Source of the DNA: Omphalotus guepiniiformis
Taxonomy: Eukaryota > Basidiomycota > Agaricomycetes > Agaricales > Omphalotaceae
DNA: 64,000 nucleotides
Assembly (NCBI GenBank): GCA_028554645.1
Contig: JAQOOI010000021.1
Location: 620,001 to 684,000 of the forward strand
Direction: 5' to 3'
The translations under genes and the position numbers were made by a program. The notes beneath the pieces are model-generated. The model did not search any database, had not been told where the DNA came from, and worked only from the letters and a program-made list of their open reading frames with translations. This document shows positions 55,868-64,000 of this stretch, piece by piece (position 1 is the first letter of the stretch; each line of letters opens with the position of its first letter).

Positions 55868-57546
55868 TCAGAACGTGTTTGCCCAGGCTTCAACGTCAAC
55901 CGTAGAGGCTTTCGCCTCCTCTATCCACACATCACTCTACAAAACAAAAAACGCCATTAGCAATCGCTCCCAGCTCAATAAACCACCAACAAACAAGCCT
56001 ACCATTAGGTCTTTCGGTGTCTTTCTCGCATCAGGGTCCTTCAATACACAGCTATCGATGAAATTTTCCGCCTCAACCGGGAACCTGCCCTCAGGTGTCA
56101 ACCTCGGCGCAGGCTCGTTCACAATATGCTGCAACAGCTCCAGAATACTCATCGTCATCCCACCACCCTGCAAACTCACACCCTTGCTCTTCCTCTTATC
56201 CTTCTTCGATGTCGAGCCCTTCGTCTTCGGTTTCCGAGCCGGTAGCGGGACTGAAAGCGCAGCAATTGATCCCATGGATCCAGGTCTAGCAGGAGATAGG
56301 GTCCCTTCAAAGTCGGAAAGGTCGGACTCGTCGTCAGATTCGGATTCGGCGAAAGGAAAACGTCCGAGGGCTAGCTCGATTAAGGAAATGCCTAATGACC
56401 AGACATCTGATTTGACAGTGTACTGGGCGCCTTGAATACGTTCCGGCTGTGTATCAGGACAGTGGCGCGGCATTAAAGGGAAAAGGACGATCATAAATTA
56501 TGATTTTAAATAGGATATTCGTCAGGGACCGCCGCCGAGTTTGAAAACCAAGGATGATGAACTCACACTCATGTATGTTGATGTACCGACAAACGTATCC
56601 GCGATGGAGTTTATAAGCTCGCCTGAAACGCCAAAGTCACATATCTTGATTTCTCCCCGCGAGTTACAGAGCATGTTGGAGGGTTTGATGTCTTTCATGT
56701 TCATCAGACGCTATCACGGGAGGGAGTGCATTTAATCTCACCGCGATGAATGATGCGATGGACGTCGTAAAGATAAGTTAGGCCTTCTAGCACAGCTAGA
56801 GCAACTTGACCAACAATGTCAATGTCGATGGGGCCTATCTTCTTGTATATACCATCAAGCGAGCCCTTATCCATGAACTCCATGCAAATACAGATGTTCG
56901 GGTCGGCGAGGAATGCGCCCCAGAAGGAAATGATATATCGTGAATGACAATCATGCATGATCTGTAGTTCGCGAAGAATTTGCTTTCTCACTGACGGTTT
57001 GGCATCGATAAGCACGATCTGAGAGTCATTAGTAAAGAGGGGCAAGTTAACATAATTGTTAAATGAGCGTACCTTCTTCGCCATTATAGTACTTGTCGGC
57101 GTGTGCTCAACCTTCTTCACGCTACCACCATTACCCTGACCAAGCTCCTGCAAGTCCTTCAAATCCTCAGCGCGCAAGTCGAACTTCATTTCCGCATTCA
57201 TATCGAGATTCGCGAGCGTGTTGGAGAGCGTCGTATGATAGGTATTCCGCCGTGCAGACGGCGAAGCGGTGTTCGGAGCAGAATTTGCACCAGTGGGCAC
57301 GGTCAACAAATCAGCTTCCTCGGTAGCCACAACCACGGGATTTGTTGTAGTAGGAGGAAGCTTGGGGGCTTTGAGAGTCATTGGGGGAGGCCGTTTCTTG
57401 CCCGCTGGGGCTTGCCTGGTAGGAACTGGCTGCGGTTCGGTTTCGACTTTCACCGGGGCAGATGCAGGTGCTGTCTGAGGCGAAGCTGGGGGAGTGGCGA
57501 GCTGAAGAGCCTTGAAATTTCGTTTCTTGCGAATAGGAGAAATCAT
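55868..57546 (-). CDS. STE7: MAP kinase kinase, Ste7/Fuz7 type
   Basis: Exons 57073-57546, 56742-57018, 56567-56691, 56003-56446 and 55868-55936 give 462 residues. The kinase features are in order: glycine loop [14 protein letters not shown], catalytic Lys in [40 protein letters not shown] (split by an intron after HR), [20 protein letters not shown] and [20 protein letters not shown]. The activation loop SIADT is the S-x-A-x-T phosphorylation site of MAPKKs. A ~60-residue Ser/Lys-rich insert ([14 protein letters not shown]) before the final helices is as in fungal Ste7-like kinases. The N-terminus is Pro-rich and could be a MAPK docking region. In basidiomycetes this kinase acts in pheromone response and filamentation. 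The name follows the closest fungal pathway homologs. Confidence 0.9.
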
Positions 57547-58572
57547 GATGGTGGTGGGAAGAAGAAAGAGGAACAGTTTTGGATTTTAAGTTGTCCAGGA
57601 GTTGTCCTTTCGCAAAATGCAAATCTGAATTCTTGAACTCTCTCGGACGCGTAAACCACGTGGAGTTCAATCTCCGACCTATTCAGCAAAAATCAGGACT
57701 CACGCCGCTCATCCATTCTTTGAATTTCACACTTGATACTTTTGATACTTACCAGCCACTTACTGGGTGATTACATGGCTTCGACGTTTCTGACTGCAGT
57801 GGTATGCTCGATGATGATTCTTGTGTAACAGTAAATCTCAGGTGCAGTGACTTTGAGCTTCCAAGCTTCAAGGCTGATCACCGAGCGATACTTACTCGCA
57901 ATTGCACCCAGGGGGCACGTCTCGCTAACGAGCATCACGCCGTAGTTAGCCTGGTATCCTAGGGACCACCGCTCACAAAGTCTGTAACCGTCTATAGGGA
58001 GCTGTAGGAACGCCGATGCCACCGAGCAGGGCAGAACTTGAGCGGAGCCCCAGGTAGATTGCACTTTCACTCCCTCCTACAGCTCATCCATGTGCTCAAA
58101 CCATCTGCTGCCAGTGCTTCTGCCTTTCTTTGATCTCGAAGCTTGCCATTCTCCGTCATTAAAATTTGTGCGTCTTACTTTGGGAGCAAGCATACAGATT
58201 TCTTGATAGCAAGCGTCGATGTTCATTTTTGGTTCATTTCGTTCGTACTTGCCTTCTGAGTCTCGCAGGACGCAAGACATAATTTGAAAACAGGTTGGAT
58301 GATCATGGACGTCTTGGTAGCAAGGCCCCGACGGATTGCTGATGTCATTGCCAATTTACGTCGAGCAGCTAACCGCTGTCAATGACATCTACAATGACAC
58401 TTTTCTTAGATACTACAGTAACTCCAACGCTCAATCGACATAGAATATAAATACTTAATGTGGCAGTATTCCGAGTGACTCGACTCAACCAATTGTATTA
58501 CTTTGTTTTATTGTCGTGACTCGACAAAGAATGAGGTAGAAATAAAGATTGTGACTTTTCCTGGTCTATGAG
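57547..58572. other. intergenic, divergent promoter region
   Basis: It serves the MAPKK (minus) and MFS1 (plus). Minus frames at 57771-58070 and 58077-58280 lack domains. An AT-rich stretch at 58440-58560 is next to the MFS1 start. Confidence 0.5.
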
Positions 58573-60604
58573 ATGAATATCGTATCGAAATCGCGGGAGC
58601 CAAGTATCGAATTGGCTGTTCGTCTTCCACTTCCACCATCAAGATCTACTTTGCTTCTACAACCTCCCGAGTCCCAACAGTCTCATCAAATAAACGACTT
58701 CGAAGAATCCAATCGCAATTCTCTCCAGAATGAATCGTCTCTGCCTCCTGTAGATGAAGGAGTTGGAGCTTGGTCTTTCGTAAGCCGAAAATGCATTTCG
58801 ACCTTGGCCAAACTATTCACAATCTCTTGAAATCAAGTTAGCTGCGGCCTTTCTCGTAGAGGGCATCGTGTGGGGTTTTCCAGACGCTTTCGGTGTATTT
58901 CTTGACAGTGAGCTTCCAGATGTATTTCTGATACACAGTGTGGAAAGTTCAGCTTGGATTCTGCAGCATATCTGAACGATGCAACATTTACATCGCAAAA
59001 AGATGCTACAACATTACTCCCCTTAATTGGACCGGTGGCAAATGGAATCATCTATTGCACAGGTATGTCCCTATGTGCATCCACCATAGCAGTCGCTGAT
59101 GCAAGGAAATTATACACTATGTAGCCCCGTTCATCACACCCGTTATATCTCGATATCCCCATCACCGACGTACTGCCATGTACATTGGGTTGTTGCTCTG
59201 CTGGGTTTCGCTATTTGCAGCTAGCTATACTACACGAGTAGGTTTTTTCAACAAACAAACAAATGCCTTAGCAGCGCGCCGCTCACTATACATCACTTTC
59301 AGGTCATACATCTCGTTGCGCTGCAAGGGGTTTTGTACGCCATCGGAGGATGTAAGTCATCGTCATCATTGGCTGAAGGTTGGACCAACTCGTACAATCC
59401 CTCTGTTATTAGCGCTCTTGTACTTCCCCTGCGTATCATACCTTTCAGAATGGTTCCTTCATCGCAGAGGCCTCGCCAACGGGGTTCTCTTCGCCGGAAC
59501 AGGAGCAGGAGGCATCGTCCTTCCTCTCACATTATCAAAGCTCATCTCAATATGCGGGCCAGTAAAGACGCTGAGATATCTGTCAATCGCAATCGTTGTT
59601 CTCGTTCTCCCACTGCTGTTCTTGGTGAAAGGTCGTCTTCCGGAGTCTAGGGCTGCCCGTGTTCGTGGACCGACGCCTAGAGGCAGCACTTCTTGGAGCA
59701 GGGGATGGTTGAACAATTCAGTGTTTTGGATACTTTTGATTTCAAACACTGTACAGGGTTTTGCGTATTTCGTGCCACTTCTTTGGCTACCTGGTGAGTT
59801 GAATTCTATAGAATCATGTTCACTGAATAGCAAGTTGTTGACGACTTTGGGACCCTACCTAGTCTTTGCTGGAAATCTGAACCCAAGCAAAACTATCTCG
59901 TCAGCTACGCTTGCCGTGTTCCATAGTAGGTCTCGTCCATCTCTTTCAAACTTACTACCACTGTCGCTGATTATCTATACACCGATAACCCAGCCGGTTC
60001 TTTATTCGGGCGATTATCAATGGGATACCTCTCCGACAAGTACAATTTCTGGATTCTCGCTCTGTCTACCCTATTCGCAACCTCGACGGTGACTTTCATC
60101 TTGTGGGGAGTCTTCTCATACAGTACATCTGGTCTCTTCGCTTTCAGCATCATGTACGGAGTATGTGCAGGTGGATGGCCTAGTATCTGGACTGGTTTTA
60201 TGAAACCTTTAACCAGTAAGCCGAGTTATGTTCTGAGTCTACCAAGTGTCTTGTTATTAAGAGTTTTCGGAATCCCTCCTTCCTTCGTAGTTGACGATCC
60301 AACCCTCTCCACGACCCTCTTTGGCATTCTTCTCTTTTCTCGAGGTGTTGGCAATATCTTCTCTACCCCTATTTCGTCTGCTCTCTCCGGCTTGAGCACA
60401 TCTTCGAATATGACAGATGTGACGATTGGACCAAAGCATGCAAGCCTAGGCTTTCAGGTAGATGGAGGGCGGTTTGAGAGGATGATAGTGTATGCGGGGT
60501 CATGTTTTGCTGGAGCGGCCCTTGTTGTGCTCTTTGGTTGGGGAACAGAAGTTACGAAGAGTAGAGCACGGAGGGTGGTACACAATGATTCTGAACATCA
60601 TTAG
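58573..60604 (+). CDS. MFS monocarboxylate-type transporter 1
   Basis: About nine exons giving a protein of roughly 450 residues. Key segments: LPPVDEGVGAWSF (the DGG-W-type motif before helix 1), LAAAFLVEGIVWGFPDAFGV, NDATFTSQKDATTLLPLIGP, AMYIGLLLCWVSLFAASYTT, SEWFLHRRGLANGVLFAGTG, RYLSIAIVVLVLPLLFLVKG and RLPESR. These are followed by VFWILLISNTVQGFAYFVPL, GYLSDKYNFWILALSTLFAT, GGWPSIWTGF, and TTLFGILLFSRGVGNIFSTP. This is the monocarboxylate porter (Mch/SLC16-like) family, moving small organic acids or riboflavin-like solutes with protons across membranes; the substrate is unknown. A paralog follows 241 bp downstream in the same orientation. All splice junctions I checked are GT-AG. Confidence 0.8.
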
Positions 60605-60845
60605 TTGCCTGTCACACTGTCATGTATTACAAACCTCCAACTCCAACAGCGCTCGATTGAAGAGCTGACCTCAGTCAGATGGGAACAACGTGCTCAGAAG
60701 TTCTACCTTCGACGCATAGAGACATGATCTTGTGGTATGTCGCCATCACATTAGGCGCATCACTACTTACTGAGTACTAATGTGTGAAACTTTAGATAAT
60801 GGTACAGCATATATATCCGAGTGACTCGATTAAACTTTTCAGAGG

Positions 60846-62813
60846 ATGGATACTCTTGAACTAGCAACTCGTGTCCCTCTTCCTGCCTCGAGGTCAACAC
60901 TTCATCTTCCCTCAGAGGTTGATAGCCATGACTTGAATTTAACAACCTCTCGTGACAATGAGGAGGCGATTCCTGCGGTATCGAGAAACGAGGTATTGCT
61001 ACCACCGATCGACCAAGGTTTCGCAGCGTGGTCCTTTGTATGTGTCTTTTCATGTGGTGTATTGAGATTCCTTGAAGATCTCTCTCTGTTCCCTGCGATA
61101 CAGTTAACTGCAGCTTTCCTAATTGATAGCATAGTATGGGGATTTCCAACCGCATATGGTGTGTTTCTTGACGGTAGGTCTCCCTTGCTTCATACCAATA
61201 TGTATACTTGACTCGGAGTGTTATATGCTAGCTTACCTCGGCAATCCTCAATACACCTCACAACGCAATGCATTGAATTGATAGGCCCAACGAATTCTGG
61301 TATCATTTACTGTTCTGGTACGCAAATCAGCATTTTGAGTCAGTCCTGCATATCATCGTAATCACATACTTAACACCATTCATTACACCTATAATGACAC
61401 GCTATCCGTATCACCGGCGGACAATGTTGCGAGTCGGTGTAGTGCTCTCGTGGCTTTCGTTGTTTGCAGCTAGCTATACTACGAACGTCCGTACCATACC
61501 TGAACTTTTTCACGTCGATTATTCTGAAAAGTGAATCAGGTTGTGTTATTGGTTCTTTTTCAAGGCGTTCTGTATGCGATCGGAGGGTGTAAGTGACCGT
61601 CTGATACAAATTCAACGACGATTCCGTTGAACTTTCGATTATCATAATAGGCCTTCTCTACTACCCCTGTATATCCTACCTCTCCGAATGGTTTCTCCAG
61701 CGTAAAGGATTCGCTAATGGCGTCCTCCTTACTGCCGGAACTTCAGCAGGAGGGTTTGTGCTTCCTCTAACTTTACTTCCACGCTTCATCGCTGCCTATG
61801 GGCCATCAAAGACTCTCCGGATTCTTTCGATCGCAATAGCAGTTGCGATCTTACCGCTGCTTCCGTTCGTCAAAGGTCGTTTACCAGAGTCACGCGTTCA
61901 TGGGCCGGTTCCGAGGGGTAGTGCTTTAGGGATTGGGGTATGGATAAAGGAAATGTCGTTTTATATGCTCTTGGCCGTAAATACTGTTCAGGGTTTTGGA
62001 TATTTCGTGCCCATCGTTTGGTTACCTAGTAAGTGGCTGTTCAGAGGTTTCCCCAACCTAGTCACTCATGTAATTTATTTATATAGCATTCGCTAGAGAT
62101 CTCAACTTGAGCAGCAGTACATCATCTCTGACAATCGCCCTGCTTAATTGTTAGCTTAATATTGTATTGAAACAGTGTTTTTTGTTTCGTACTGACGCTT
62201 TGCTCTCAAGGTGGCGCGGCGCTCGGCCGTCTTTGTACGGGATATCTGTCCGACAAAATTAACCCATGGTCACTTGCATTTATATTACTTTCCTCAACCT
62301 CCGCAGCCACGTTCGTCCTTTGGGGTGTCAGGCTGTCGTATAACCTCGCTGGCTTGCTAGCTTTCGGAACAACCTATGGCCTACTGGCTAGCGGATGGAG
62401 CAGCGTCTGGACTGGCTTTACAAAACCATTGACAAGTAAGTTATCTCATGTTGATCTTGGCAACATTGGGTGATATCTCGTACGCAGTTCAAGATCCGAT
62501 GCTTTCCACGACACTCTTCGGATATCTCATGTTCTCGCGGGGAATAGGGAGCATACTCTCTACACCTATATCTTCTGCCCTTTCCGGACTGAGCTCAACA
62601 TCCTCATTATCATCATCATCGACGAATTCTACTAGCTCTGTGCGGATACATGAGCATCTTGGCTTTAAGGTCGGCGGAGGGAGATTCGAAAATATGATTA
62701 TTTATGTTGGGACTTGCTTTGCGGGTGCTGCGTTGGTTTGTCTCCTAGGATGGGGCATAGAAGGCACGAAATGGGCTAGGGGAACGACAAGAAATACGAG
62801 GACAAGGAACTGA
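60846..62813 (+). pseudogene. MFS monocarboxylate-type transporter 2, apparently disrupted
   Basis: Exon-for-exon paralog of transporter 1: LPPIDQGFAAWSF, LTAAFLIDSIVWGFPTAYGV, SEWFLQRKGFANGVLLTAGT, GRLPESRVHGPVPRG, TVQGFGYFVPIVWLP, GYLSDKINPWSLA, GWSSVWTGFTKPL and TTLFGYLMFSRGIGSILSTP are all present. Two lesions occur early. In the exon with AYLGNPQYTSQRNA the frame runs into TGA at 61279-61281, since about ten bases are missing relative to copy 1. The intron before PFITPIMTRYPYHRR lacks its acceptor (TTAACACC instead of an AG at about 61372). Skipping the third exon with an acceptor at 61284 would restore that frame but still leaves the second problem. The rest is open, so the inactivation looks recent. 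Confidence 0.65.
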
Positions 62814-62938
62814 GCTCGAAACTTCTTTAGCTGGCATACTGTGGATCGAGGGTAGCAGTGCATGTATACATACATCGATTGAAATGGTAGTACACTCAGA
62901 AGCTACATCAAGATATTTACATTTAAACCAAATGATTC

Positions 62939-64000
62939 CTATTCTGCATAAAAAGAAGTAAATATAAGACCAGCACGATTGCTTTCATTATTGAGTGGGC
63001 TATATCGAGAGCATGAGGTTGGATCTAACAGTCCTTCATAAGGTTGGTCATTTTCAAATATACTGTTGTGACAGTACATCTGTACACGTATGCCTCTCTC
63101 TTCAAGTTCCAACGGTGCAACATGTGCTTGGAATATGTCTCTGGATAAAGACCTCCCGCGTCCGAACGTGACTGTTAAAGACCGTAACTGGCTCGCCTTC
63201 GGTTCATGTAGTGCCGTGTCCGAGATCTCTGTAGGGTGTAGCTTCGACTGCAAGAACCGGAGAAGTCCTTCGTCTGATACAGAATCACATTTGGTGAGAG
63301 TGAGGTTTTGTAGAAGTGGACAGAGGGTGGAGCCAGACTCGTGGGTAGGCCCGAGGAGCTCAAGGTGAGAATCCGAGAAACATTGATACTTGGGGGCATT
63401 TATCCAAGCTTCAACGTCCAAAGAGCGAAGTGCTGGCATATGACGGAGGCATTCATGCATTGCATTCGATGAAAGGGGAAGTTTGATTTTTAGCGCCTCG
63501 AGCTGATGCAACGGAAGGGATAGAAAAGGGACTTCATCATTCACATCCTGAGAGACTGGGTTCAAAATTACATTCAAATTTACGAGGACCGAGGCGGAAA
63601 GATTGTCGAATATGCCCTTTAAACACGTCCAGTTCAGCCCGCGACGGTCGGGAGTAAGGTGAATCGACAGTGTGTGCAAGAATGGTAATTGCGCCCGTAC
63701 AAGAGCGTGAGATCCAGTCTCGTCAATGGGATTGATATCCAAATCACAATATTGCAGCCTGGGTGTCTGTATCAAGATGCTTAAAGCGTCGGCTGTAGTG
63801 AGTGCGCACGCACTCCTTAAATGCCGCAGAGTCAGTCCAGTGAGATTACGCCATGCGACAGGCAAGGTAGCGGGCTTCTGCGGAAGGTCGGAGAAAGACA
63901 ACGCACACAGGTTCGGAGCTTCAGCTATCATTTGGTTGATTGGGAGCGGGTCTGGCGGGAGAAAGGCAAGGATAGATTGAAGGTTTAACGGATCAGAGTG
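62939..64000 (-). CDS. leucine-rich repeat (F-box/LRR-like) protein, cut by window edge
   Basis: The frame is open from the stop at 62939 to the end of the window at 64000 (354 codons), so its start lies outside. It shows LRR-type motifs: APNLCALSFSDLPQKPATLP, WRNLTGLTLRHL, PRLQYCDLDINPIDETGS, LPFLHTLSIHL, LEALKIKLPLSS, PALRSLDVEAWI and LQNLTLTKCDSVSDEGLLRF. This is typical of the C-terminal half of Agaricomycete F-box/LRR proteins; an N-terminal F-box is expected upstream. It has no intron in the visible part. Confidence 0.75.
   Translation of the reverse strand, partial: HSDPLNLQSILAFLPPDPLPINQMIAEAPNLCALSFSDLPQKPATLPVAWRNLTGLTLRHLRSACALTTADALSILIQTPRLQYCDLDINPIDETGSHALVRAQLPFLHTLSIHLTPDRRGLNWTCLKGIFDNLSASVLVNLNVILNPVSQDVNDEVPFLSLPLHQLEALKIKLPLSSNAMHECLRHMPALRSLDVEAWINAPKYQCFSDSHLELLGPTHESGSTLCPLLQNLTLTKCDSVSDEGLLRFLQSKLHPTEISDTALHEPKASQLRSLTVTFGRGRSLSRDIFQAHVAPLELEERGIRVQMYCHNSIFENDQPYEGLLDPTSCSRYSPLNNESNRAGLIFTSFYAE

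Noticed and set aside
1..64000. Transposable element proteins (reverse transcriptase, integrase, transposase, helicase)
   Set aside because: I looked for YxDD, DDE-type and Rep/helicase motifs in the long frames and saw none; the duplications look segmental, not transposon-borne, apart from the unclassified segment X.

Overview
The window is nuclear DNA of a filamentous basidiomycete, most likely an Agaricomycete. The signs are genes broken by many 47-80 bp GT-AG introns, a DUF6699 protein, F-box/leucine-rich and BTB proteins of the type expanded in mushrooms, a short heme-thiolate peroxygenase, and a Ste7/Fuz7-type MAP kinase kinase. There is no bacterial operon structure, and I found no reverse transcriptase, transposase, tRNA, rRNA or CRISPR. 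Exon boundaries are my own manual splicing, checked by reading phase.

Layout. 1-1.66 kb is probably decayed sequence. 1.7-17.3 kb holds ordinary genes: a DUF6699 protein, an F-box protein with an acidic tail, a secreted glycine-rich protein, a disordered protein, an alpha/beta hydrolase and two small hypotheticals. 17.6-22.1 kb is a three-unit tandem array of small, fast-changing, disordered proteins; all three promoters keep a doublet of GTGGCGGGAA boxes and a TATA box. 22.2-23.5 kb is a junkyard of duplicated fragments. 23.9-27.1 kb has a long coiled-coil gene (CC1) and a leucine-rich protein. 28.4-31.5 kb has a giant FCP1/NIF-domain protein. 31.5-34.4 kb is gene-poor. 34.4-48.5 kb holds a peroxygenase, a 2-oxoglutarate/Fe(II) dioxygenase, two BTB proteins, a small hypothetical, a membrane protein, a farnesyl-diphosphate-synthase-like enzyme and an NTA1-type amidase. 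48.6-55.0 kb is a tandem array of CC1 paralogs (CC2-CC4) interleaved with rearranged fragments and a copied 3' exon of the amidase gene. 55.9-62.8 kb has the MAPKK and a tandem pair of monocarboxylate-type MFS transporters, the second apparently broken. The right edge cuts a leucine-rich/F-box-like gene.

The most unusual content is (i) the coiled-coil family, which differs between copies in the number of a roughly 35-residue module, carries lesions typical of birth-and-death evolution and shares promoter boxes, and (ii) the three-unit small-protein array with conserved promoters but turned-over C-termini. Neither matches a family I can name. Housekeeping genes (MAPKK, amidase, prenyl synthase) sit between these unstable blocks, so the window looks like a conserved backbone invaded by local duplications.
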